Assembly (NCBI RefSeq): GCF_001857965.1
Contig: NZ_CP017774.1
Span: 186,001 to 250,000 of the forward strand
DNA from: Flavobacterium commune
Lineage (GTDB): Bacteria; Bacteroidota; Bacteroidia; Flavobacteriales; Flavobacteriaceae
Reading direction: 5' to 3'
DNA length: 64,000 nt
The notes under the pieces are model-generated. The model was not told where the DNA came from. It saw nothing but the letters and a program-made list of their open reading frames with translations, and did not search any database. Of this stretch, positions 49,325 to 57,923 are shown piece by piece; the first letter of the stretch is position 1; every line of letters begins with the position of its first letter. The translations under genes and the position numbers were made by a program.

Positions 49325-49957
49325 ATGACATCAATTCAAATTAACTTATTTCCGGAAATCGAAAAAACAATTAACCATTTTAATTTACAAAATATATCCG
49401 AAGAGCGCAAAACCACTCTACAACCCTTAATTGATTTTATTCAAAACAAAGTAAACAACCAACAGGAAATAAGACTCAATCTGATTTGTACCCATAATTC
49501 CCGAAGAAGTCATTTATCACAAGTATGGTCTCAAACCGCAGCCGCATATTATGACATCAAAAATGTATTTTGCTATTCAGGAGGAACAGAAGCAACAGCC
49601 TTATTCCCAATAGCAGCTCAAACATTAGCAAAACAAGGATTTCAAATCAAAACCATTGCCGAAGGCAACAATCCTGTTTACGCCATAAAATATAACGAAA
49701 ACGCACATCCAATCATTGGATTCTCCAAAACCTTTGATAACGAATTCAACCCTCAGTCTGAATTTGCAGCCATATTAACCTGCTCAAGTGCCGACCAAGG
49801 CTGCCCATTTATTCCAGGAGCCGAAAAACGCATACCAATTACTTTTGAAGACCCTAAAGCTTTTGACAACACTCCACAACAAGCTGAAAAATACGAAGAA
49901 AGAAGTAACCAAATTGGAGCCGAAATGTTTTATGTTTTTTCACAAATAAAAAAATAA
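49325..49957 (+). CDS. arsC: Arsenate reductase, low-molecular-weight phosphatase type
   Basis: A 210-residue enzyme. The phosphatase loop [14 protein letters not shown] gives C55-x5-R61, and [11 protein letters not shown] gives the C-x6-C pair equivalent to C82/C89 of thioredoxin-coupled ArsC. These features indicate reduction of arsenate to arsenite with electrons from thioredoxin. It is longer than typical ArsC because of an N-terminal segment of about 45 residues. It starts 118 bases after the DUF6428 gene and ends two bases before acr3. Confidence 0.85.
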   Translation: MTSIQINLFPEIEKTINHFNLQNISEERKTTLQPLIDFIQNKVNNQQEIRLNLICTHNSRRSHLSQVWSQTAAAYYDIKNVFCYSGGTEATALFPIAAQTLAKQGFQIKTIAEGNNPVYAIKYNENAHPIIGFSKTFDNEFNPQSEFAAILTCSSADQGCPFIPGAEKRIPITFEDPKAFDNTPQQAEKYEERSNQIGAEMFYVFSQIKK

Positions 49958-49959
49958 CT

Positions 49960-51030
49960 ATGTCAGCAAATAATTGCACACCGGCTGTAGCCCGAAAAAA
50001 ATTAAGTTTTCTGGACAGTTATTTAACACTTTGGATATTCTTAGCAATGGCTTTAGGAGTTGCTATTGGAAATTTCATCCCGTCCAGCATGAACTTTATT
50101 AATTCATTTTCAAGCGGAACTACCAATATTCCACTAGCTATTGGATTAATTTTAATGATGTATCCGCCATTAGCCAAAGTAAAGTATGAACAAATGGGCG
50201 AAGTATTCAAAAACGTCAAAGTTTTAAGTGCTTCACTAATTTTAAACTGGATCATTGGTCCCATCTTAATGTTTTTTCTGGCACTTATTTTTCTAAACGG
50301 CTATCCCGAATACATGATTGGGGTTATCTTAATCGGTCTGGCAAGATGTATCGCCATGGTTGTTGTTTGGAACGATCTTGCTAATGGAAACAGAGAATAT
50401 GCTGCCGGACTTATTGCCTTAAACAGTATTTTTCAGGTATTGCTTTATAGTGTGTATGCCTATATTTTTATTACCATACTTCCTCCCTATTTTGGTTACA
50501 ACGGATTTGAAGTAAACATTAGCATCGGCCAAATAGCCGAAAGTGTAGGTGTTTATCTCGGAATTCCCTTTGCTCTGGGAATAATGAGCAGATATACTTT
50601 AATTTACCTAAAAGGAGAAGAATGGTTTCAAAACAAATACATTCCTGTTATTTCGCCAATTACACTAATTGCATTACTTTTTACTATCATACTTATGTTT
50701 AGTTTAAAAGGAGAAATGATTGTTCAAATCCCGATGGACGTGATACGCATTGCAATTCCTTTGGTCATCTATTTTACAATAATGTTCATAGTGAGTTTCT
50801 TTACCGGGAAATATTTTGGCGCCGACTATTCTAAAAGTACCGCAATTGCTTTTACAGCTACAGGAAACAACTTCGAACTGGCCATTGCTGTTGCTATTGG
50901 CGTTTTTGGCATCAACAGCGGTCAGGCTTTTGCAGGTGTAATTGGTCCATTGGTAGAAGTTCCCGCTTTAATAGCATTAGTCAATGTTGCTTTTTGGTTC
51001 CAAAAGAAATATTTCACATCACTTAAGTAA
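49960..51030 (+). CDS. acr3: Arsenite efflux transporter ACR3
   Basis: A 356-residue inner-membrane permease of the ACR3/BART family with ten expected helices. The signature [18 protein letters not shown] holds the catalytic Cys essential for As(OH)3 export, and [15 protein letters not shown] is the second family block. It begins two bases after arsC, so the operon arsR-DUF6428-arsC-acr3 reduces arsenate and exports the arsenite formed. Confidence 0.93.
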   Translation: MSANNCTPAVARKKLSFLDSYLTLWIFLAMALGVAIGNFIPSSMNFINSFSSGTTNIPLAIGLILMMYPPLAKVKYEQMGEVFKNVKVLSASLILNWIIGPILMFFLALIFLNGYPEYMIGVILIGLARCIAMVVVWNDLANGNREYAAGLIALNSIFQVLLYSVYAYIFITILPPYFGYNGFEVNISIGQIAESVGVYLGIPFALGIMSRYTLIYLKGEEWFQNKYIPVISPITLIALLFTIILMFSLKGEMIVQIPMDVIRIAIPLVIYFTIMFIVSFFTGKYFGADYSKSTAIAFTATGNNFELAIAVAIGVFGINSGQAFAGVIGPLVEVPALIALVNVAFWFQKKYFTSLK

Positions 51031-51362
51031 TCCTACTTAAAAACAGTTTCACACATATACTAAAAACAACAAAATAAGTATCAAAACGCATGTTTTTTTG
51101 ATACTTAGTTTGTTGTTTTAGTTACAAAAATCCATTTCTATAACACTTTTTTATACAATACCCCTAAAAAAAACACCCCTAAAAACAAAAACCGAGAAAG
51201 AATTGATTCGGAATTAAAAAAAACAAACCTCTTTTTTTACATTTTTAAAATTTTAGCCCTTCACTATTCATAATATCTCAATTAACAACCAAAAACGATA
51301 ATTAAGTATTTAAATTAAGTATTAATACGTATATTTGCTTCGTAATACTTAATAATGATATT
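51031..51362 (+). promoter_or_regulatory. Regulatory region of nirB
   Basis: Besides the terminator at 51062-51120, it carries a TACGTA word (51326-51331) overlapping the -7 box TATATTTG (51330-51337). TTAAGTATT occurs twice (51302 and 51315), and AAGTATTA (51317-51324) is inverted at 51343-51350 (TAATACTT), bracketing the -7 box. This looks like a regulator-binding site. Confidence 0.6.
51062..51120 (+). terminator. Terminator after the arsenic operon
   Basis: Long inverted repeat: AACAACAAAATAAGTATC pairs with GATACTTAGTTTGTTGTT with one mismatch, with T-rich flanks. Confidence 0.8.
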
Positions 51363-53870
51363 ATGATTAAAATAATTGTAGTCGGAAACGGCATGGTGGG
51401 CTTCAAATTTTGCGAAAAATTCGTTTCAAAATCTGGACAAGAAAAATATCAAATTACCGTATTTGGTGAAGAACCGAGACGTGCTTATGACCGTGTTCAC
51501 CTTAGTGAATACTTTGCAGGTAAAACAGCTGATGATTTATCAATGTCAACTGCAACCTGGTACGAAGAGAATAATATCATATTAAACACTTCTGAATTAG
51601 TTACTGATATTCATAAAGAAAATAAAACAATTACAACTCATTTAGAGAAAACTCATTCTTATGATTATTTGGTTTTAGCAACTGGATCGGCTGCTTTTGT
51701 TCCGCCAATTGAAGGAGTTGAAAAAGAAGGAGTTTTTGTTTACAGAACCATCGAAGATCTTGACGCAATTATGGCTTACGCCAAAAAAATAAAACAAAAC
51801 GGTTCAACTGAAGCTGCTGTACTAGGTGGAGGATTACTTGGACTTGAAGCTGCAAAAGCAGTTCGCGATTTAGGTCTAAATCCTCATGTAGTTGAATTTG
51901 CCCCACGTTTAATGCCTAGACAATTAGACAAAGGAGCCAGCAACATGTTGCGTTCAAAAATTGAAGAATTAAACATCAAAATACACCTAAGTAAATCTAC
52001 TCAATTCATTGATGGTGAAAATGCTATCACCGGAATGATGTTTGAAGAGGAAGAACTTTTAAAAGTGGATATGCTGGTAATCTCAGCAGGTATCAAGCCT
52101 AGAGACGAACTGGGAAGAGGCGCAGGTCTTGAAGTTGGTGTTCGAGGTGGTGTTGTGGTGAACAACAAAATGCAAACTTCTGATCCAAACATCTTTGCTA
52201 TTGGTGAAGTTGCTTTATATAACCACATGATTTACGGATTAGTAGCTCCTGGTTATGAAATGGCCGATGTTGCTGCCGAGCAAATCATGCAAGGTGAAAA
52301 AACCATGAGAGAAAGCATCGATATGTCAACTCAATTAAAGCTGATTGGTGTTGAAGTAGCTAGTTTTGGTGACCCTTTCATCGAACACCAAGAAGGAACT
52401 CCTATTGTTTACGAAAATAAACTAAGCGGAATTTACAAAAGAGTTAACATCTCTAAGGACGGAACAAAACTTTTAGGAGGAATCCTAGTAGGTGATTCTA
52501 GCGATTACAATACTTTATTCCAAATTTACAGCAACGGAATGGCTATCCCTAAAAACCCGGAAGACTTAATTCTAGGTGCCAGAGGCGGAGAATCTTCATC
52601 AATGGGAAGCGCAATGGATTTACCTGATACAGCTGTAATCTGTTCTTGCGAAAACGTAACTAAAGGAAGTATCTGCTGCTCAATTACTGACGGTACTGCT
52701 GAAACCTTAGGCGATGTTGTAAAACTTACCAAAGCAACTTCAGGTTGTGGTGGTTGTAAACCAATGGTGGTTGATCTGGTAAAAGAAGCTCAAAAATCAT
52801 TAGGAAAAGAAGTTAAAGATGTGGTATGTGAGCATTTTGCTTACACTCGCCAAGAATTATATGATATTGTAAAAATCAACAAATTCACCAACCATAACGA
52901 AGTATTAGGAACAATAGGTAAAGGTGATGGTTGCGAAGTTTGTCGCCCGGTTTTATCTTCTATCTTCTCTAGTATTTATAATGACACAGCTAATAAGCAC
53001 GTAACATCTCAGGATTCTAACGATAGATTCTTAGCCAATATTCAACGTAACGGAACTTATTCAGTAGTTCCTAGAATGGCCGGTGGTGAAGTTACTGCCG
53101 AGAAATTAATCGCTATTGGTGAAGTTGCTAAAGAATACAATTTATACACTAAAATTACAGGTGCACAACGTGTGGATTTATTTGGTGCTGAACTAAACGA
53201 CTTACCTGCAATTTGGAAAAAATTAATCGACAGTGGTTTTGAAAGCGGTCATGCTTATGGAAAATCATTAAGAGCAGTAAAAAGTTGTGTTGGTAATGCT
53301 TGGTGCCGTTACGGAATGGACGACAGTACCACATTAGCAATCGAATTAGAAAACCGTTACAGAGGAATCCGTTCTCCGCACAAATTAAAAGGAGGAGTTT
53401 CAGCTTGTATTAGAGAATGTGCTGAAGCTAGAGGAAAAGATTTTGGTGTAATTGCTGTTGAAGGCGGATGGAACTTATACATCTGTGGAAATGGTGGAGC
53501 TAATCCTAAACATGCTGTTCTTTTAGCAGAGCAAATTGACAAAGAAACTGTTTTCAAATACATGGATCGTTTCTTAATGTACTACATCCGTACTGCCGGA
53601 CCATTAGTTCGAACTTCAACCTGGTTAGAAAAACTGGAAGGCGGAATCGATTATTTGAAAAATGTAGTAATCAACGATAGTTTAGGAATCAACGCTACTC
53701 TTGAAGCTGAAATGCAAGGTTTAGTAGACACTTTTGAATGCGAATGGAAACAAGCTATCGAAGATCCTGAAATGATGAAACGTTTCAGACATTTTACCAA
53801 CTCTGATGATCGTGATGACAACATAGAATACATACCGCTTAGAGATCAAAAAATGCCTAAAGCTTGGTAA
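51363..53870 (+). CDS. nirB: NAD(P)H-dependent nitrite reductase large subunit
   Basis: An 835-residue assimilatory-type siroheme enzyme that reduces nitrite to ammonium. Parts in order: FAD/NAD(P)H domains (1-400; GNGMVGFKF and GGGLLGLEAAKA), a BFD-type [2Fe-2S] domain (about 420-475; CSCENVTKGS and SGCGGCKP), a second cysteine pair (CEVCRP), ferredoxin-like half domain and the siroheme/[4Fe-4S] site (SCVGNAWCRYG with GGVSACIRECAEARG, giving the four cluster cysteines). Full length. The module continues with nirD 96 bases downstream. Confidence 0.94.
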   Translation: MIKIIVVGNGMVGFKFCEKFVSKSGQEKYQITVFGEEPRRAYDRVHLSEYFAGKTADDLSMSTATWYEENNIILNTSELVTDIHKENKTITTHLEKTHSYDYLVLATGSAAFVPPIEGVEKEGVFVYRTIEDLDAIMAYAKKIKQNGSTEAAVLGGGLLGLEAAKAVRDLGLNPHVVEFAPRLMPRQLDKGASNMLRSKIEELNIKIHLSKSTQFIDGENAITGMMFEEEELLKVDMLVISAGIKPRDELGRGAGLEVGVRGGVVVNNKMQTSDPNIFAIGEVALYNHMIYGLVAPGYEMADVAAEQIMQGEKTMRESIDMSTQLKLIGVEVASFGDPFIEHQEGTPIVYENKLSGIYKRVNISKDGTKLLGGILVGDSSDYNTLFQIYSNGMAIPKNPEDLILGARGGESSSMGSAMDLPDTAVICSCENVTKGSICCSITDGTAETLGDVVKLTKATSGCGGCKPMVVDLVKEAQKSLGKEVKDVVCEHFAYTRQELYDIVKINKFTNHNEVLGTIGKGDGCEVCRPVLSSIFSSIYNDTANKHVTSQDSNDRFLANIQRNGTYSVVPRMAGGEVTAEKLIAIGEVAKEYNLYTKITGAQRVDLFGAELNDLPAIWKKLIDSGFESGHAYGKSLRAVKSCVGNAWCRYGMDDSTTLAIELENRYRGIRSPHKLKGGVSACIRECAEARGKDFGVIAVEGGWNLYICGNGGANPKHAVLLAEQIDKETVFKYMDRFLMYYIRTAGPLVRTSTWLEKLEGGIDYLKNVVINDSLGINATLEAEMQGLVDTFECEWKQAIEDPEMMKRFRHFTNSDDRDDNIEYIPLRDQKMPKAW

Positions 53871-53966
53871 TTTTTTCAATAAAGTAGTTTAAAATTTATG
53901 AATCTTTTTTTGTTTTCCTGACTCAATTGAAAGTCAGGAAAATAAAAAAACCAAAAACAAAAAAAC

Positions 53967-54344
53967 ATGGAAAACGTACTAGACCAATATGAAACAGTTG
54001 CCCTAAATGATGTAAAAGTATGGTTCAATGCAGGAAAAACTGCTGATTTCCCAGCTGATGGTGGCGGATGCGTAAAATACAAAGGCAAACAAATTGCAGT
54101 AATCAATTTCGAAAGAAGAAACGAATGGTATGCCTGTCAAAATGTATGTCCTCATAAAATGGAAATGGTACTTTCAAGAGGTATGATCGGTTCTGTAGAA
54201 GACACTCCAAAAATTGCCTGTCCTATCCACAAAAAAACCTTCTCTTTGAAAGACGGAAGCAACTTAAGCGGTGACGATTTAAAAATTGCAACTTATCCGG
54301 TAAAAATTGTTGAAGGCGAAGTATTGATTGGGTTTATCGATTAA
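53967..54344 (+). CDS. nirD: Nitrite reductase small subunit with intact Rieske ligands
   Basis: A 125-residue Rieske-fold protein that accompanies NirB. Unlike Escherichia coli NirD, which lacks the cluster ligands, this one keeps C61-P-H63 and C85-P-I-H88, the CxH...CxxH set for a [2Fe-2S] Rieske cluster, with a spacing of 21 residues. It may carry electrons to the siroheme subunit. The start at 53967 is the first ATG after an inverted repeat (TCCTGACTC / AAGTCAGGA). Confidence 0.9.
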   Translation: MENVLDQYETVALNDVKVWFNAGKTADFPADGGGCVKYKGKQIAVINFERRNEWYACQNVCPHKMEMVLSRGMIGSVEDTPKIACPIHKKTFSLKDGSNLSGDDLKIATYPVKIVEGEVLIGFID

Positions 54345-54378
54345 ATATGTATCTTTGAAGTATTAAAAAATACTCCAA

Positions 54379-54966
54379 ATGACTACAACTCCATTCCAAC
54401 AAGCAAGCCAATGGATTGATGCTGAAAATGCACAAGATCCTAATATAGAAATACACGAATCCATAAGTTTCCCTAAAGAACTATTATACTCTAATAGAAT
54501 GTATGAGAAACTTATGGATTTTTTTCCTAGTGCTTCTGAAGAAGTACAAATTGCTGCTAAAGCACAGCATATCTGTCGCTGGAAAATCGCCCGTGAATCT
54601 TACCCAATGGATCGTGTGGGGTATTTAAAATGGCGAGAAGACCTGAAAAAATTTCACGCTAAACTTACTGCCGAAATCTTAGAAAAAGCAGGATACAACC
54701 CTGAATTTATTGCCAGAGTTTCTTTTTTAATCGAAAAAAAACTACTTAAAAAAGACCAGGAAACCCAATTACTGGAAGATGTAATCTGTTTGGTATTTTT
54801 AGAACATTATTTAGAACCTTTCGTCGAAAAACACGATACCGAAAAACTTAAAAACATCATTCTGAAAACTTGGAATAAAATGTCTGACAAAGGACATCAG
54901 GCGGCTTTAAAAATCAATTACAGCCCTGCTAATCTCCAACTAATTAAAGACGCTATCGGATTGTAA
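54379..54966 (+). CDS. DUF4202 family protein
   Basis: A 195-residue soluble protein. It opens TTTPFQQASQWIDAENAQDP and contains QHICRWKIARESYPMDRVGYLKWR, the signature of DUF4202. The family is commonly linked to nitrite reductase genes and may be a helical HD-like protein, but no activity is established. It starts 34 bases after nirD and ends 11 bases before the sensor kinase gene. Confidence 0.8.
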   Translation: MTTTPFQQASQWIDAENAQDPNIEIHESISFPKELLYSNRMYEKLMDFFPSASEEVQIAAKAQHICRWKIARESYPMDRVGYLKWREDLKKFHAKLTAEILEKAGYNPEFIARVSFLIEKKLLKKDQETQLLEDVICLVFLEHYLEPFVEKHDTEKLKNIILKTWNKMSDKGHQAALKINYSPANLQLIKDAIGL

Positions 54967-54977
54967 TTTAACTTACT

Positions 54978-56789
54978 ATGGCAAGAGAAACCAAGGCGTT
55001 ATCTGAAAAACTCAACTTCAAAAAATTAAAGCGACTGTACATTTTCGCCTTAATTACTATTGCTATTACGGTTCTTTTAAGCCAGCTACTCATTCAGCAC
55101 AACATCAAAAGTCAGCTTAATGATTCGCGATTGATTAATATTTCCGGAAAACAACGAATGCTGAGTCAAAAATTAGCCAAAGAAATATTGATTTTAAATT
55201 CTTCTTCGAACAAATTAAATTTTAATCAGGAGATTGCTGCGGTAAAAAAAACATTAGCACTTTGGAAATTCACACATCATGCTTTAGAAAAAGGAAATGA
55301 CAGCCTGAAATTCCCTAAAGAAAAAAGTCCCGAAATGATTGCGCTGTATAAAGACATGCAGCCTAATGTTGCAATCATAATTAAATCAACTAAAAAATAT
55401 CTTGAGAACAGTCAAATTCTTTTAAAATCTCCTAAGGATCAGCAAGAAGTACAAACCATACTTGACAATATTGCTATCTTTCTTTCGAAGATGAACCGCA
55501 TTGTAGAGCAATACGAACACGAGGCCTTAGAAAAAGTTACCCGACAACAAAATATAGAATACCTTATTTTAAGCTTTACACTACTGGTTTTATTTTTAGA
55601 ATTTCTCTTTATTTTTAAACCTACTAATAAAAAAATCGAGCTTCTAATTTCTAAACTCCTAACTTCTGAGAAAAGAGCCATAAAACTGGCACGTGACACC
55701 GAAATTATTAGTGCTATCAAAGAAAATTCAGTGAAAGAATTAAAATCACTGAATTATGCCATGGAAAACACCTTGTTGTATTGCCGAATAAGTCCTCATG
55801 GAAAAATTATCCACATGGGAGATAAATTTGCTAAATTATTGCAATACAATCCCTCTTTTGATGCCGATAAAAGTTTCTCTAAAGCCTTAACAGCAGTAGA
55901 AAAAGAACAACTGGACATCGACCGGATTATTGCCGACAAACAACGAAGCGGCTGGCAAGGAGAATTAAAAACCACGAATCGAAACGGCGAACCACTTTGG
56001 CTGGATATGTCCATGATTCCTGTTCGAATTAAAAAAGAAGAATTAGAATTACTTGTCATTTGTTTTAATATCAGTATTCGAAAAAAAGCAGAAATCGAAA
56101 TCGAACGATTGAATCGGGAAAATACGCTTGAAAAAATCAATCAGCATAAAATTATTTCGAGTCGAATAGTTGAAAATCAGGAAAACGAACAAAACCGAAT
56201 TGCCAGGGAGATCCACGATGGTATCGGTCAAATGCTTACCGGTTTGAAATTTAGTCTGGAAAGTATCAATTTAGAAGACAAAGAAAAATCGGCTCAAAAA
56301 ATCGAATACCTCAAAAAATTATCATTAGATATTATCAAAGGGGTTCGCACGGCAACTTTTAACCTGATGCCGCCGGAATTGAGCGATCATGGAATTGTTT
56401 CTTCGATTGCCAAACTGACTCTGGAACTCACAAAACTAACCGGGAAAAACATTCAGTTTTACAACAAAACCGAATTTGATCAACGTTTGGATTCCTTAAT
56501 CGAAATCAATATTTACCGACTGACTCAGGAAGCCATCAACAATGCCATAAAATATGCTGAGTCTTCGCATATTATTGTCCAACTTTCGCACAGTAATAAA
56601 ATACTAAGTATTACCGTGGATGATAACGGTAAGGGTTTTGATGTATCGTCTGTGGAAAAAAAGAGAAACAGCGAATCCGGAATGGGATTATTATTTATGA
56701 AAGAAAGAGTCCGATATATTAACGGAAGAGCTTTTATCAATTCGATTCCGGGAGAAGGAACCCGAATTACTTTTAATATTCCGATATAA
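54978..56789 (+). CDS. NarX/PilJ-type sensor histidine kinase
   Basis: A 603-residue membrane sensor. TM1 lies at about 18-38, then a periplasmic four-helix domain begins with ISGKQRMLSQKLAKEILIL, the PilJ/NarX-type nitrate-sensor motif; TM2 is near 194-214. A PAS domain (about 262-375), HisKA_3 (REIHDGIGQM, phospho-acceptor H413) and HATPase (DDNGKGFDV, GMGLLFMKERV) follow. It probably senses nitrate or nitrite and phosphorylates the regulator encoded 86 bases downstream. Confidence 0.88.
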   Translation: MARETKALSEKLNFKKLKRLYIFALITIAITVLLSQLLIQHNIKSQLNDSRLINISGKQRMLSQKLAKEILILNSSSNKLNFNQEIAAVKKTLALWKFTHHALEKGNDSLKFPKEKSPEMIALYKDMQPNVAIIIKSTKKYLENSQILLKSPKDQQEVQTILDNIAIFLSKMNRIVEQYEHEALEKVTRQQNIEYLILSFTLLVLFLEFLFIFKPTNKKIELLISKLLTSEKRAIKLARDTEIISAIKENSVKELKSLNYAMENTLLYCRISPHGKIIHMGDKFAKLLQYNPSFDADKSFSKALTAVEKEQLDIDRIIADKQRSGWQGELKTTNRNGEPLWLDMSMIPVRIKKEELELLVICFNISIRKKAEIEIERLNRENTLEKINQHKIISSRIVENQENEQNRIAREIHDGIGQMLTGLKFSLESINLEDKEKSAQKIEYLKKLSLDIIKGVRTATFNLMPPELSDHGIVSSIAKLTLELTKLTGKNIQFYNKTEFDQRLDSLIEINIYRLTQEAINNAIKYAESSHIIVQLSHSNKILSITVDDNGKGFDVSSVEKKRNSESGMGLLFMKERVRYINGRAFINSIPGEGTRITFNIPI

Positions 56790-56802
56790 TTTTGAAAAAA
56801 AA

Positions 56803-56847
56803 TACGTAAAAAATACGTAAATTGCGCAGAATTAGATTAAATACGTA
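56803..56847 (+). promoter_or_regulatory. Three TACGTAA boxes upstream of the response regulator
   Basis: TACGTAA at 56803, 56814 and 56842. The first two are 11 bases apart, one helical turn; the third is 28 bases after the second. They fit binding by the regulator itself, although NarL heptamers have a different consensus (TACYYMT). Confidence 0.55.
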
Positions 56848-56875
56848 AATTTTAGACTCTAAAAATAAGTAAGTT

Positions 56876-57538
56876 ATGAACCAAACAATTCGAGTTGTTT
56901 TAGCAGATGATCATTTTTTTGTAAGAGATGGTATCAAATCGCTTTTAGAAAGTGAAAAAAACATAGTTGTTGTGGGAGAAGCAACCGACGGTCTGGAAGC
57001 ATTAGAAGTTGTAACTACAACCAACCCTGACTTATTAATTGTAGATATTAGAATGCCTCATCATACCGGTATTGAAGTGGTTGAAAAACTGCGTAATCAA
57101 AATAATCCGGTAAAAATCATTGTGCTTTCTATGCACGAATCAGAAGAATATGTTTTAAAATCAATCAAAGCCGGTGCCGATGGTTATTTACTAAAAGGTT
57201 CTAGCAAAGAAGAATTTTTAAAAGCATTACACTCTGTAGCTAATGGTGGTAAATATTTCACCGGTGATATTTCATCAATACTTATCAATCAATTAACCAG
57301 TAACACTACTACAACCTTAGAACCAAAACCGGCTCTTACCGAAGATTTAACTATCACCAAAAGAGAAAAAGAAATTCTTACTCTTTTATTATCCGGAAAA
57401 GGAAATAAAGAAATTGCCGAAGCACTTGAAATTAGTAAACGTACTGCCGAAGTGCATCGTTTTAATCTAATGAAGAAACTAAAAGTAAAAAACCTTATGG
57501 AGCTTTCTAACAAGGCTACCGAATATTCGTTAATATAA
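56876..57538 (+). CDS. NarL/LuxR-type response regulator
   Basis: A 220-residue regulator: receiver domain (1-120; acidic DD at 11-12, phospho-acceptor D57 in LLIVDIRMPH) and a LuxR-type helix-turn-helix (about 150-215; LTKREKEILTLLLSGKGNKE as split TKREKEILTLLLSG, then ISKRTAEVHRFNLMKKL). Co-located with the NarX-like kinase, it is the probable nitrate/nitrite regulator. Three TACGTAA words lie in its own promoter region. Confidence 0.9.
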   Translation: MNQTIRVVLADDHFFVRDGIKSLLESEKNIVVVGEATDGLEALEVVTTTNPDLLIVDIRMPHHTGIEVVEKLRNQNNPVKIIVLSMHESEEYVLKSIKAGADGYLLKGSSKEEFLKALHSVANGGKYFTGDISSILINQLTSNTTTTLEPKPALTEDLTITKREKEILTLLLSGKGNKEIAEALEISKRTAEVHRFNLMKKLKVKNLMELSNKATEYSLI

Positions 57539-57923
57539 CGACAATCTATTATAAAGAAGTATTTATCCTTTTAATAAACTGCATCGGGGCAGAGCCCACG
57601 AGGTATTAGAAAAACAACCGCAGATTCGCAGATTTTCATATTATAATCTGCGAATCTGCGGTAAAAAACGAAGCAGAACTTCGAGGAATTAAACCTAAAG
57701 AAATTCAAAATCCTATTTTATGGTACTTACTGTAAAATAGGATTTTTTTATACAGAAATACCAAGTCGAAAGCAGAATTCATCTCTAATACTTCAGCCGC
57801 ATACCAATAGAACAAAATACTTATAAAAAATACGTACAAATACTTAATTATTTTTAAAAACCTGCGTTTTCGCAACTTTTAAACCGATTTAACCACGTAA
57901 ATTTGTTGAAAAATATAAGTATT
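57539..57923 (+). promoter_or_regulatory. Intergenic region upstream of narK
   Basis: Besides the repeat at 57573-57701 it carries TACGTA at 57831-57836 and ACGTAA at 57895-57900, the latter overlapping the -7 box TAAATTTG (57898-57905). The start codon of narK is 18 bases after that box. Confidence 0.6.
57573..57701. repeat. Intergenic repeat, copy 1 (upstream of narK)
   Basis: About 129 bases nearly identical to 59562-59682. It contains GGGGCAGAGCCC, perfect 17-base arms CCGCAGATTCGCAGATT (57618-57634) and AATCTGCGAATCTGCGG (57645-57661), and the tail TTCGAGGAATTAAACCTAAA. Confidence 0.85.
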
